The notes beneath the pieces were generated by a model. The model saw only the letters and a list, made by a program, of their open reading frames with translations. It had not been told where the DNA came from and made no database searches. A DNA stretch of 48,314 nucleotides from a virus. The DNA lies in IMG/VR virus record IMGVR_UViG_3300031539_000056, positions 1 to 48,314 of that record; one strand, written 5' to 3'. Both the position numbers and the translations under genes were made by a program. Positions 41,181 through 48,314 of the stretch are shown here, piece after piece (the first letter of the stretch is position 1; every line of letters starts with the position of its first letter).

Positions 41181-41926
41181 TTGAGTCTCCTCACCTCCGG
41201 AAATTCCTTTATCTCTACTGGATAAATATTCTTTAAGCTATCCTTTAGGTAAACTGGGATATTTTTATATCTGCAATAGCCAACTATATCTTCAACCCAT
41301 TCTTTTTTTGGTATGATCTTCCCTTTTCTATTTCCGGTTTCCGCCCCGATTATCACCCAATCAAAATAATTTAGAATACTCAAAAATACTATTTTATTAA
41401 GAAGTGGTTCAAAAGATATAAATTCGATATTATTAGAATGCCTATAAGCATTTTGTAAAAAAGTTACGCCATTCAAATCAATATCTTTTGTTACTGTTAT
41501 TCCCAACCAACAATTATTTGGAAACTCATATCGTAAATAAATATCAGGGAATTTTGTTAAAAATTGGAATGTATGTTGAGGATATAATTTAATCCTATCT
41601 AATACCATTGACATCCATTTTTCTTCCCAATGATTTATCTCGCTCATAGATCCCACGAATATCCGCTGAAGTGATTCCGGTAATTTTTTATGATACTGCC
41701 TATACAAAAAAGTAGGAATAAACTTCTTCAAATCATTGCTTAAACCTTCTACTGCCCTATCTGTCTTATCGTCGCTTGGAGTGGAATAGGAGTGTGGATC
41801 ATATTCTGCCATTGCCATCCTTCCAGCAAATCTTTTTGCTATTTTTCTTGCATAACAATACTCACAATGATTATTACAACCCCAAACCGGATTCCAGGTT
41901 TCTGAACACCAGCCTATCTTATTCAT
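41177..41926 (-). CDS. Gp37/Gp68-type radical-SAM-like protein (DUF5131)
   Basis: 249 aa from the ATG at 41926 (ribosome binding site TTGGAGGAAGAAAAT). WNPVWGCNNHCEYC (Cys17, Cys21, Cys24), then YARKIAKRFAGRM, WLGITV and VIIGAETGNRKG are typical of this phage family. Enzymatic role unknown. Confidence 0.8.
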   Translation of the reverse strand: MNKIGWCSETWNPVWGCNNHCEYCYARKIAKRFAGRMAMAEYDPHSYSTPSDDKTDRAVEGLSNDLKKFIPTFLYRQYHKKLPESLQRIFVGSMSEINHWEEKWMSMVLDRIKLYPQHTFQFLTKFPDIYLRYEFPNNCWLGITVTKDIDLNGVTFLQNAYRHSNNIEFISFEPLLNKIVFLSILNYFDWVIIGAETGNRKGKIIPKKEWVEDIVGYCRYKNIPVYLKDSLKNIYPVEIKEFPEVRRLK

Positions 41927-42309
41927 ATTTTCTTCCTCCAATTCCAATGCTTCCCACGTTGATTATGACCACTTACAAAAGAACGTGGTCTATCTCTCAG
42001 ATCATATTTTTTAAATGATCTACCACATCCACACGCACAAAAAATTAAGGGATTATCTATACCAAGTGGCTTTAATTCTGGATTTTTTTGTCTATGAATT
42101 CTAATATGCTTATGTCTTGATACTACTTGAAGATTTTCAATTCTATTATCTCTGACATTACCATTCTTATGATGAACAAGTTCATTAGAGGATAATTCTC
42201 TTCCTAAGTATTCTTCCATAATTCTCCTATGCTCCATCGTATTATTATAGGAATGAATATAAGTATTTTCTTTTCCCGTTCTCAATTCGAGTCTTATTTT
42301 ATTTTTCAT
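41923..42309 (-). CDS. HNH endonuclease
   Basis: 128 aa. MEHRRIMEEYLGRELSSNEL, VHHKNGNVRDNRIENL and CACGCGRSF form an HNH core plus a zinc knuckle. Homing-type. ATGA overlap with the DUF5131 gene. Confidence 0.75.
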   Translation of the reverse strand: MKNKIRLELRTGKENTYIHSYNNTMEHRRIMEEYLGRELSSNELVHHKNGNVRDNRIENLQVVSRHKHIRIHRQKNPELKPLGIDNPLIFCACGCGRSFKKYDLRDRPRSFVSGHNQRGKHWNWRKKI

Positions 42310-42466
42310 GTTTTACTTTTCTTCTTCTTAAATATTCCAATAGCTTTAAAAGTTTAATATCGTTCTCTTTAACAAATTCTCTTAATTCTTTTAAATTTCT
42401 GTGGAATATACTTTTTCTCGCCAAACCTTTTTTTATATTTTTCCTTTGATATACACCACTCGTCAT
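42299..42466 (-). CDS. 55-aa basic protein
   Basis: MTSGVYQRKNIKKGLARKSI then a helical K/E/L segment. Good ribosome binding site (CTGGAGATAAAAA). Overlaps the HNH gene. Function unknown. Confidence 0.55.
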   Translation of the reverse strand: MTSGVYQRKNIKKGLARKSIFHRNLKELREFVKENDIKLLKLLEYLRRRKVKHEK

Positions 42467-42491
42467 TTTTTATCTCCAGGTATTTTAATTT

Positions 42492-42761
42492 TTAAAATGT
42501 ACTTCCTGCTATTCTATAACCAGATAATTTATCGTTTGTTTTTTCTAATTCGCCATCAACGATATCCTGAAAATGTGCTGCAATATTAAATATTTTATAG
42601 GCAGGCCACTTAAATCTTCTATAAAGTTTGCCATCATTTTTTGTTATTTTTACTAAAGCATTACTTTGAATACCATTAGGTTTTTCTTTTAAATACCAAG
42701 CCCTTACTCGAAATCCCCTATCTTTTATATCAAAAATAGGTTTGTGTTTTTTGTTATTCAT
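42492..42761 (-). CDS. 89-aa hypothetical protein
   Basis: Basic, aromatic-rich (RGFRVRAWYLKEKPNGIQSN, then YRRFKWPAYKIFNIAAHFQD). Excellent ribosome binding site (GGGGGTAAGAAATAA). No family recognised. Confidence 0.6.
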   Translation of the reverse strand: MNNKKHKPIFDIKDRGFRVRAWYLKEKPNGIQSNALVKITKNDGKLYRRFKWPAYKIFNIAAHFQDIVDGELEKTNDKLSGYRIAGSTF

Positions 42762-42944
42762 TTATTTCTTACCCCCAATTATTTTTTCAATTACTTTTTT
42801 CTTTATTTTTTCCAGTAAAGTTAAAGCGCATTTTCGGTGATAAAGTCTACGTTCATACATAACCATATCGTCTATACTAAGGATCTTCTTTTTACACTTA
42901 AAACATACCCAGGCAACCCCTTCTTGCAATCTGTATTTTTTCAT
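42762..42944 (-). CDS. 60-aa zinc-finger protein
   Basis: CFKCKKKILSIDDMVMYERR and YHRKCAL give a LIM-like CxxC...HxxC knuckle. Ends hydrophobic/basic. Probably nucleic-acid or protein binding. Confidence 0.65.
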   Translation of the reverse strand: MKKYRLQEGVAWVCFKCKKKILSIDDMVMYERRLYHRKCALTLLEKIKKKVIEKIIGGKK

Positions 42945-42955
42945 ATATTTGCCCC

Positions 42956-43198
42956 TTAAAAATTAAAATCAGAGTTCGGTTTAACTCTAAATTTATCCAC
43001 ATATCTAATTTGCTTTTTATCATCATGTCTCTTCCAATAACGATCTCCAAAGACTAATATTTTTAATCTATTGCCGGACATTTCTTTAAGTATGATACAA
43101 TCCATCCAATAATCTATTCCGCTTCTGCATAGGCCTTGCCTACAACTTAATTTATGGGTTGAGTCTTTTTTTTGAATGTTTGCATATTTTGAGTTCAT
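42956..43198 (-). CDS. 80-aa hypothetical protein
   Basis: Start at 43198 (MNSKYANIQKKDSTHK) from the GGAGG ribosome binding site. CRQGLCRSGIDYWMDC carries three Cys. No family recognised. Confidence 0.6.
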   Translation of the reverse strand: MNSKYANIQKKDSTHKLSCRQGLCRSGIDYWMDCIILKEMSGNRLKILVFGDRYWKRHDDKKQIRYVDKFRVKPNSDFNF

Positions 43199-43443
43199 TT
43201 TTTTTCCTCCGGTAAACTTGAATAACACTTTTCGCAAATTATTTTATTCTTTCCTTTTTTAGTAATACAGGCCACCGGACTATCTCCATCCATAAATTTA
43301 CCGCCACAAATAAAGCATTTTCTTTTGCTCCAAATAAGTCTTGTTAAATCGGTTTTCATTGAGCATTTTACTTTTACAAAATGCGTAACCTCAATTTTGG
43401 AGTTTATCAATTTCTTTTTATATTCTTTGCCTATTATTTCCAT
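43195..43443 (-). CDS. 82-aa zinc-knuckle protein
   Basis: Start at 43443 (MEIIGKEYKKKLINSK) after AGGAGGGGAATA. KCFICGGKFM and ICEKCYSSL give two CxxC pairs, a zinc-binding domain. Role unknown. Confidence 0.65.
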   Translation of the reverse strand: MEIIGKEYKKKLINSKIEVTHFVKVKCSMKTDLTRLIWSKRKCFICGGKFMDGDSPVACITKKGKNKIICEKCYSSLPEEKK

Positions 43444-43832
43444 TATTCCCCTCCTAATAAATAAACTTTTGTTAGTTTTCGACCCCATTCTTTAGCCTCT
43501 TCCAAAGTGGAAAAACACAGATCAATTTTCCAGCCTTTAATTGCCGAGCCCCGGTCATTACATTTACCCAGGCCATAACCTTCAATCCATACCCTTTGAC
43601 CCATGCGTAGAGGACCGTTCTTATCGTCTATAGCAATCGATCCCCTACCAGCCACGTCGCCTATGGCAGTAAAGCCATCATCAAAGGGATAGGTACATTC
43701 AGACCCCGGGTAGTATCCGGTGGCTTCCAGGATAAAATATTTAGGCTCTTCTCCATTTCCCTGTTTTGGTATAACCATGTAAATTAGTAAGATTAATATT
43801 ATAATTTCAATTAGAATTATTATTTTTTTCAT
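43443..43832 (-). CDS. 3D-domain murein hydrolase-like protein
   Basis: 129 aa. N-terminal anchor (IIILIEIIILILLIYMVI), then a 3D domain: EATGYYPGSECTYPFDDG, TAIGDVAGRGSIAID and CNDRGSAIKGWKIDLCFST. These double-psi-barrel domains occur in lytic transglycosylase-type exported proteins. Unusually it is in the early region, far from the lysis cassette. Confidence 0.75.
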   Translation of the reverse strand: MKKIIILIEIIILILLIYMVIPKQGNGEEPKYFILEATGYYPGSECTYPFDDGFTAIGDVAGRGSIAIDDKNGPLRMGQRVWIEGYGLGKCNDRGSAIKGWKIDLCFSTLEEAKEWGRKLTKVYLLGGE

Positions 43833-43860
43833 AATTTACCTCATATAAAATATAATATAA

Positions 43861-43945
43861 TAGCAGGGGGAACAGCCTTGATTGCACTCCCATTTTCTGC
43901 TCCCCCGGGCCTGGGTTGTTAGTCATAGCTAACTTCCTTTTACTC
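43861..43945. other. Structured gap before the 3D-domain gene
   Basis: GGGGGAACAG pairs with CTGCTCCCCC (one mismatch), and a GTTAG/CTAAC hairpin follows. No gene here. It lies downstream of the 43953-45575 gene and may terminate or attenuate that transcript. Confidence 0.4.
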
Positions 43946-43952
43946 GGCCGTT

Positions 43953-45575
43953 TTAATCCGGGATATCCCCGTCGCTGATTTCTTCATCTGGGAAAGGTTT
44001 GTCCTCATTAATTATTTCAAGTGGCTTTTGTTTATTCGGGATATCCTCGTCAGCAGTTTCCTGTTCTTCTTCACTTTTTGCCATATCTATTATTTTTTCT
44101 ATTGCTTCCGGATCATCAAGTAAAGTTCGTTTCAGTTCCTCAATTGGGCTTCCCGGTTCTTTTACGTCAGCTTTACAGGCAAACCAGGCGATCTCTTTCC
44201 AGGTATCTAAACCCACCTCTTTAAAACTTTCAAACATCTTATCTAATTTTTCTTTGTCATCTTCGGTAGGTGGCTCCAGGGCTTTCATGAGTTGGTTATA
44301 TTTATCTTTGTTAGAAGTTAAAACCTTTCGGGCCAGATGTTCGCTAAGCATGGTTTTAAATATTCCCATATCTACGGCAAATTTAACCAGCTTATCAAAG
44401 TTATCAATCCCGGCTTTTTGGGCCTGTTTCGATATAGCCAGTAAGATTTTAGTTTCTTCTTTAACTTTTTCTTTATAGGTTTCTTTCGATTCCTGGTAAG
44501 CTTTAAGCTTGCCCTTTCCTTCTTCCTGATCTTTTTTTACTTGGGCTTCCTGGGTCCCTGGTTCATTAATCTCTTTTTTTAGATTCTTTTCTTTTGGTTT
44601 TTCTTCTGCCTTTTTTTGTTTTTCCTGATTCTTGGTCTCTTTCTCTTCTTTCTCTACTGCTATACACTTTTTAGCCTCTTCTTCGGTTTCTGGTCCTACA
44701 ATAACCGCCCCATTTTTTTTGCTATCTAATTTCGGGTTGATATCTTCTTCTCTTTCCGGTATTTGATATATTCTTTTTTGACCTATGAATAATGTTTGAC
44801 CTTCTCTAATCTTTTTTATTTCCGGTATAGGTAGATCCAATTCACAGGTCAGGGGCCAATGTTTATCTTTTCTACCCTCATGCTGGGTCTCTTTTTGCAT
44901 CCGCCTTAACTTAAAGGGGAGCATGGTTATACTATTGTATTCGTTAGTTATAGGATCTTTGAGTAGTTCTAAAGCTAAATAGATCCCGCTCTGGACATCT
45001 ACCATAGTATTCCAGGAGCCGGAATCGATAACATAAATGCCCCCCATTGAGATATCGGGTATAAAAAAGAAGAGGCTGGCTCTTTTACTACAACCGTCCT
45101 TTTGGCCAAACTTATCACAGGGGCATTCTACCTCTTCAAAAATCCCTTTTTCATTAGCCTTCATGGCAGTTTCGCCGTCACCCACACATTTAAGACCCCT
45201 TGAGCTACCATAATATTTATAGGCCTGAGGAAATAAACCGCCCACGTCCGGTAAACCGTTTTCGTCTAGTCCGGATAAAGGGAAGGCAATATTTAATTCA
45301 ATGGGTTCATCTCCAAACATTGCTTTAACTTCTTTAGGGCACACAAAATAAGATACATCTTTGGGATGGAATTCCAATTCTCCAAATTTATCCCGCCGCT
45401 GTACGAGATCCCCGTTCTGATCCTTTTTATATTTTCCATCCTTACCTTTTTCCAAAGTAGGAACCTGAATCCCCAACCGGATTTTTCCTTTCCAGGTCAA
45501 CCTCCGGATACTGCTTATCGGATGGTCTCCCCGTATCTTAGTAAACCTCTTAAAAAAACTTGTACCACCGTTCAT
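43953..45575 (-). CDS. Recombination directionality factor-like protein
   Basis: 540 aa. The N-terminal ~260 residues (DVSYFVCPKEVKAMFGDEPI, KYYGSSRGLKCVGDG, then CPCDKFGQKDGCSK and IPDISMGGIYVIDSGSWNTM) resemble the phage RDF-like family related to phiC31 gp3. Those proteins pair with serine integrases, but no integrase is visible, so a replication or recombination role is also possible. The C-terminal half is K/E-rich. Strong ribosome binding site (TTAAGGAGG). Confidence 0.6.
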   Translation of the reverse strand: MNGGTSFFKRFTKIRGDHPISSIRRLTWKGKIRLGIQVPTLEKGKDGKYKKDQNGDLVQRRDKFGELEFHPKDVSYFVCPKEVKAMFGDEPIELNIAFPLSGLDENGLPDVGGLFPQAYKYYGSSRGLKCVGDGETAMKANEKGIFEEVECPCDKFGQKDGCSKRASLFFFIPDISMGGIYVIDSGSWNTMVDVQSGIYLALELLKDPITNEYNSITMLPFKLRRMQKETQHEGRKDKHWPLTCELDLPIPEIKKIREGQTLFIGQKRIYQIPEREEDINPKLDSKKNGAVIVGPETEEEAKKCIAVEKEEKETKNQEKQKKAEEKPKEKNLKKEINEPGTQEAQVKKDQEEGKGKLKAYQESKETYKEKVKEETKILLAISKQAQKAGIDNFDKLVKFAVDMGIFKTMLSEHLARKVLTSNKDKYNQLMKALEPPTEDDKEKLDKMFESFKEVGLDTWKEIAWFACKADVKEPGSPIEELKRTLLDDPEAIEKIIDMAKSEEEQETADEDIPNKQKPLEIINEDKPFPDEEISDGDIPD

Positions 45576-45610
45576 TTAAATAACCTCCTTAATTAATTTT
45601 ATTTTTTGCC

Positions 45611-45760
45611 TTATTTATTGATATGCCTTCTTAATTCTTTGTTGTCAAGACTGTAAAGTTTCACCACAAAATCTAATCTTTTATCCTCCTCTAACCCATT
45701 CACTTGACCCTCTAATTTCCTAATTCTGTTCTTTAGCTTTTTTGCTGTGATTTTCTTCAT
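45611..45760 (-). CDS. 49-aa coiled-coil protein
   Basis: MKKITAKKLKNRIRKLEGQV then acidic/leucine-rich heptads, with GGGGGTAATTTGAG as ribosome binding site. Located between the SbcC-like and RDF-like genes. Function unknown. Confidence 0.6.
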   Translation of the reverse strand: MKKITAKKLKNRIRKLEGQVNGLEEDKRLDFVVKLYSLDNKELRRHINK

Positions 45761-45793
45761 GCTCAAATTACCCCCTTAATATTATTTTTCACG

Positions 45794-47044
45794 TTAAAAT
45801 GGTGCATCTTCATTTTCTCGTTTTACCTCGCCCTCTTCAATATAAAAGCCAATCGTCCCAGTGTCGTCTACTTCTTCGGCCCAGATCTGATAGTCAAATT
45901 CTTTTGCCATTTGGCGAACTACTTCTTTACTTCTGTTATCTAATAAGGTCCAATCTGAAATCCTTAAAACTTTTAATTTCGGATTCAAGGCCATTCCTAT
46001 TTTTATACAAATCTTTAACTGCTCGGAGTATGATATTTGGGAATATGGAGTGCCATCATAGGCGATTTCAGTTTCAGTTAGACTTAGTTTCTGGTCTGGG
46101 ATCTTATGCCAATTCTCTTTTAGGCCATCTTCCATTATCTTGATTTGCTCATTTATTTCCTGTGTAAAATCAGCATATTCATTTTTGGCCTTATTTTCTT
46201 TCCTATCGGCTATTCTATTGCGGTCCCGGGCTCTTATCTGTTCGTTTATTGCCTGCGATTCAGATAATTTTTCTCTTAGGGAATCGATGGGAATTTTTTT
46301 GTTTTCCTGTAAATAATTTTCGCAATTATTAACAAGAGTTTTTAACCTTTCTATTTCTTTTAGTGATTGCTCTTTGTTTCTAGTTGCTTCATCAATTTTG
46401 GTATTAACCATCATTGCTGCTTGCAATTCATTATTAATATCATCTACAGAAATTAATTCTTCCGGCAGATCTTCAAGCGTTATCTCTTCCCTGTTCCCAG
46501 ATAGTAATTTTACTTCCCGGCCTTTTCCTAATCTTTGATCATATAAGAAGGCAATTTTTTTCTCTATCTCGGTAACATCAAACTCAGTTAGATCAATAAG
46601 CACCTTCCTTTGTTCTTTCCCGCTCATCTGCGAAAACAACCGCGGATCAAAACTCAAATAACCAATGAAGTCATCTAATAACTTTTGTGGGGGGTCGTGT
46701 TTTTTCCCTACTCCGTTGGTTACTTTTAGTTTTGTTTCTCCGTTCGCTTTCCATACCCTATTTACAACAAACAGCACTTCCGGTATTTTCCCCGCTGCAA
46801 GTTCTTCAGGCGATAAATCTTCACATAAAGTTACCTCGCCCTCTGCCTCTTTTTCGCCTTTTCTAATAGGCATGGGAGTTTCTTTCGCCCCAGCTTTCCA
46901 ACACAATACATACCAGATAGAATCTAACGCCGAAGTTTTCCCCGCTCCATTTTTACCGGATATAATCACCATGTCATCCTTTGGTGTTATATCTATTGCC
47001 TTTATCCCTTTTATATTTTTGCTTTTCAAATTAATGATTTTCAT
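45794..47044 (-). CDS. SbcC/RecN-like AAA ATPase
   Basis: 416 aa. Walker A GKNGAGKT (30-37) at the N-terminus, a coiled-coil middle (residues about 200-320), and the C-terminal head with PYSQISYSEQLKICIKI and LRISDWTLLD (signature and Walker B). Recombination, end-processing or single-strand-annealing partner. Very good ribosome binding site (AAGGAGGTAAGAA). Confidence 0.85.
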   Translation of the reverse strand: MKIINLKSKNIKGIKAIDITPKDDMVIISGKNGAGKTSALDSIWYVLCWKAGAKETPMPIRKGEKEAEGEVTLCEDLSPEELAAGKIPEVLFVVNRVWKANGETKLKVTNGVGKKHDPPQKLLDDFIGYLSFDPRLFSQMSGKEQRKVLIDLTEFDVTEIEKKIAFLYDQRLGKGREVKLLSGNREEITLEDLPEELISVDDINNELQAAMMVNTKIDEATRNKEQSLKEIERLKTLVNNCENYLQENKKIPIDSLREKLSESQAINEQIRARDRNRIADRKENKAKNEYADFTQEINEQIKIMEDGLKENWHKIPDQKLSLTETEIAYDGTPYSQISYSEQLKICIKIGMALNPKLKVLRISDWTLLDNRSKEVVRQMAKEFDYQIWAEEVDDTGTIGFYIEEGEVKRENEDAPF

Positions 47045-47076
47045 TTCTTACCTCCTTAATTTTTTATTTTCCAAAA

Positions 47077-47289
47077 TTAACCAAAGGTGTCATCCTGGCA
47101 CTTTTGACAAAGCCCCGAAATCCCATATTCTTTAATGGATAATTGATCTTTAAAATCTTCCATTTCTATCTTTGCGCCACAAGTAACACAGACTCCCTTT
47201 TCTTTAGCTTCTGTCGGTGATCTTCCAAAGGCTTTTTTGGCAAAAACATCAAGAAAACTTTGTATCTCTTTGCTTCTTTCCACCTTCAT
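47077..47289 (-). CDS. 70-aa zinc-ribbon protein
   Basis: CVTCGAKIEMEDFKDQ then LSIKEYGISGLCQKCQDDTF, a common small phage protein with two CxxC pairs. Probably nucleic-acid binding; early gene. Confidence 0.75.
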   Translation of the reverse strand: MKVERSKEIQSFLDVFAKKAFGRSPTEAKEKGVCVTCGAKIEMEDFKDQLSIKEYGISGLCQKCQDDTFG

Positions 47290-47311
47290 TTACCTCCTTA
47301 AAATTATTTTT

Positions 47312-47452
47312 CTACCATTTATACCGGACATTAAAATACTTTTTCATCCCTCCTTTACTGATAGTCATTTGCTCTTTTTCTTTCTTGCCTTTATAGATAT
47401 TCAAAGCGATCATAAATATTAACCAGACAAAAACAATGTAAACAAAAGTCAT
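47312..47452 (-). CDS. 46-aa membrane protein
   Basis: N-terminal helix MTFVYIVFVWLIFMIALNIY followed by a basic tail. Good ribosome binding site (AAGGTGGTGATTCT). Function unknown, early. Confidence 0.6.
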   Translation of the reverse strand: MTFVYIVFVWLIFMIALNIYKGKKEKEQMTISKGGMKKYFNVRYKW

Positions 47453-47464
47453 AGAATCACCACC

Positions 47465-47632
47465 TTATTTATTGTTGATCCGGATTTTTACTTCGTATAG
47501 AAGTCTGTTAGTATAAAATTCAGATTTGGTTACAAAACGCACTACATTTGAACCTTCCTTTATCTCTTTTATCATTTCATCCAAAAGATTTTTAAAAACT
47601 ATCCTTAATTGTTTTAATTTTTCTTCTTTCAA
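47465..47632 (-). CDS. 55-aa hypothetical protein, TTG start
   Basis: Starts at TTG after AAGGGGGGTGAAAAA. The frame begins MKEEKLKQLRIVFKNLLDEM and ends beta-like (YTNRLLYEVKIRINNK). First gene downstream of the structured leader. Confidence 0.6.
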   Translation of the reverse strand: MKEEKLKQLRIVFKNLLDEMIKEIKEGSNVVRFVTKSEFYTNRLLYEVKIRINNK

Positions 47633-47650
47633 TTTTTCACCCCCCTTTTT

Positions 47651-47743
47651 ATCAAGCCTCCGTTTAGGTCCTTATAGCTAATAAGCAAAGTCCCCGGGGT
47701 TGGCGGGTGAGAAATCATTAGCTCAACCTTGCGGAGGCTTGAT
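47651..47743. ncRNA. Structured leader element, pair of 38055-38141
   Basis: A perfect 12-bp closing stem (ATCAAGCCTCCG with CGGAGGCTTGAT), then an AGGT/ACCT pair, then a 7-bp stem (AGCTAAT with ATTAGCT) around a GC-rich loop containing CAAAGTCCCC. Shared pieces with the element at 38055-38141 are GTTTAGGT, ACCTTGC and CAAAGTYC. It lies in the 5' leader of the early operon on the minus strand. No known riboswitch class recognised. Confidence 0.55.
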
Positions 47744-47761
47744 TCTTTTCTAAATAAAAAA

Positions 47762-47836
47762 AGCCAAATAAAAAAGCCCGGATACATACAGGCAAGCGTC
47801 AAACCTGTATCTTTTATCCGAGTTAATTATTTGGCT
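47762..47836. terminator. Nested terminator hairpin
   Basis: Outer stem AGCCAAATAA/TTATTTGGCT, then CGGATA/TATCCG, then ATACAGG/CCTGTAT with an 11-nt loop, ending in a T-run on the minus strand. Resembles the AGCC/GGCT element seen at 5553, 21449 and 31796 but lacks the AGAGCTCC box. It could terminate or attenuate early transcription. Confidence 0.6.
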
Positions 47837-47860
47837 ATATTCTATTTTAAATTTATTTTA

Positions 47861-47875
47861 CTTACATCTGGTAAG
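47861..47875. promoter_or_regulatory. Operator-like dyad, copy 1
   Basis: CTTACATCTGGTAAG, a 5-bp inverted repeat just downstream of the early -10 box. A near-identical half (CTTACATATGGTA) lies in the promoter of the regulator gene at 48235-48247. Likely bound by the 47995-48213 product. Confidence 0.6.
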
Positions 47876-47885
47876 CATATGATAT

Positions 47886-47914
47886 ATTATAGGACGTTGT
47901 TAAATCTCTAAAAA
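47886..47914 (-). promoter_or_regulatory. Early promoter
   Basis: TATAAT (47886-47891) preceded at 17 nt by TTTTTA, a weak -35. Overlaps the dyad region, so regulation by the neighbouring HTH protein is plausible. Confidence 0.45.
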
Positions 47915-47994
47915 AATGTTACCCGGATACCCTCCACTTATTCAATTGTGGTAATCTAAGGGCATTTGAGTATCATAACGCTTTTTCCCCTTTT

Positions 47995-48213
47995 TCATTT
48001 TAATTTAATTATTATATTATCTATAATTGCCCTGGTATTCTCGCTTTGTGGTGCAGTCTTACCTTGTTGGTATCTGTTATATGTGCCGTAACTCACTCCG
48101 AGAAAATGAGCCATTGCGGTGGGACTTATATCATGTTTTTGAGCTAGAGTAACCAGTTTTTTTATTCTCTCATCTTTTATTTTTGAAATATCTATTTCAA
48201 TTCTTTTTCCCAT
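47995..48213 (-). CDS. Cro/XRE-like transcription regulator
   Basis: 72 aa from the ATG at 48213 (MGKRIEIDISKIK; ribosome binding site GGAGAGTAAAT). The helix-turn-helix ISPTAMAHFLGVSYGTYNRY fits small Cro/XRE proteins. No dimerisation domain is attached. It probably represses its own promoter and the early promoter through the two CTTACATNTGGTA sites. Confidence 0.75.
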   Translation of the reverse strand: MGKRIEIDISKIKDERIKKLVTLAQKHDISPTAMAHFLGVSYGTYNRYQQGKTAPQSENTRAIIDNIIIKLK

Positions 48214-48230
48214 ATTTACTCTCCATAAGA

Positions 48231-48259
48231 ATAATACCATATGTAAGAATAAATTGCAA
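48231..48259 (-). promoter_or_regulatory. Promoter of the regulator with an operator in the spacer
   Basis: TTGCAA (48254-48259), 17 nt, TATTAT (48231-48236) on the minus strand. The spacer contains the CTTACATATGGTA site (48235-48247 in the reverse sense), which resembles the dyad at 47861-47875. Confidence 0.65.
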
Positions 48260-48314
48260 ATATTTTTTGAAAATTATTAAATTAGTTATTATAATTTAAT
48301 GCATCCCTAAGATT

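Larger units (their letters stand above)
47633..47994. other. Early-operon leader and control region
   Basis: Contains no gene. It holds the structured element (47651-47743), a nested terminator-like hairpin (47762-47836), the early promoter (47886-47914) and an operator-like dyad (47861-47875). Confidence 0.6.

Noticed and set aside
43999-44478. 159-aa plus-strand frame
   Set aside because: Antisense shadow of the RDF-like gene's K/E-rich half.
47762-47836. tRNA gene
   Set aside because: The nested stems suggested a cloverleaf at first, but no anticodon arm, T-arm or CCA-like end fits. It is better read as a terminator.
1-48314. Terminal repeat or integrase
   Set aside because: The first and last bases share no direct repeat that I can see, and no recombinase gene was found, so lysogeny and circularity are left open.

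Overview
The window reads as a complete or nearly complete genome of a tailed, siphovirus-like phage of a low-GC bacterium. Evidence is a full set of terminase, portal, capsid, connector, tail-tube, tape-measure, tail-tip and lysis genes in canonical order, and A/T-rich codon use. Strong AGGAGG-type ribosome binding sites, some TTG starts and a phage-encoded lipoprotein with a LAGC lipobox fit a Firmicutes-like or Atribacterota-like host. The host cannot be fixed from sequence alone. Essentially every gene lies on the minus strand, so transcription runs from high to low coordinates. I see no integrase and no direct terminal repeat.

Layout in order of transcription. About 48.3-47.5 kb: a small Cro/XRE-like regulator, promoters, a repeated operator-like site, a nested terminator and a structured leader. 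47.5-38 kb: early genes (zinc ribbon, SbcC/RecN-like ATPase, a protein resembling recombination directionality factors, 3D-domain hydrolase, several HNH and zinc-finger proteins) and replication genes. The replication initiator gene carries six 18-bp palindromic iterons inside its own reading frame, and a DnaC-like loader follows. 38-31.9 kb: HTH, HNH, PD-(D/E)XK nucleases, radical-SAM enzymes, a ParB-domain protein and a methyltransferase. 31.7-16 kb: terminase, portal, a MuF-type head protein with a JAB/MPN-like C-terminus, sugar and methyl transfer genes, scaffold, decoration, capsid, connectors, tail tube and a frameshifted tail chaperone. 16-5.3 kb: C39-like protease, glycosyltransferase, tape measure, tail tip, lipoprotein and fibre. 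5.3-2.3 kb: lysis cassette with several membrane microproteins. A GC-rich terminator hairpin at 2224-2249 closes the late operon.

The least ordinary part is the left end (175-1999). It is a separate cassette with its own near-consensus sigma70 promoter (TTGACA-18-TATAAT), placed after the late terminator like a phage moron. It encodes two zinc-ribbon microproteins, a VSR/DUF559-like nuclease, a protein that looks like a single-domain Cas7/RAMP-fold protein, and a 51-aa protein related to part of a head-region protein. Around the RAMP-like gene lie arrays of a 5-nt unit, NNACC. The ACC is kept while the two leading bases are nearly free. Three of the four blocks begin exactly 4 nt after a 5-bp, tetraloop hairpin whose stem shows compensatory changes. 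I know of no described system with this architecture and treat it as the main candidate for something new.

Other recurring noncoding structure: a conserved leader box plus terminator before three late operons; two large intergenic RNA-like elements with a common core (38.06-38.14 and 47.65-47.74 kb); and a cluster of TTCTATA/TATAGAA half-sites at 40.56-40.61 kb.
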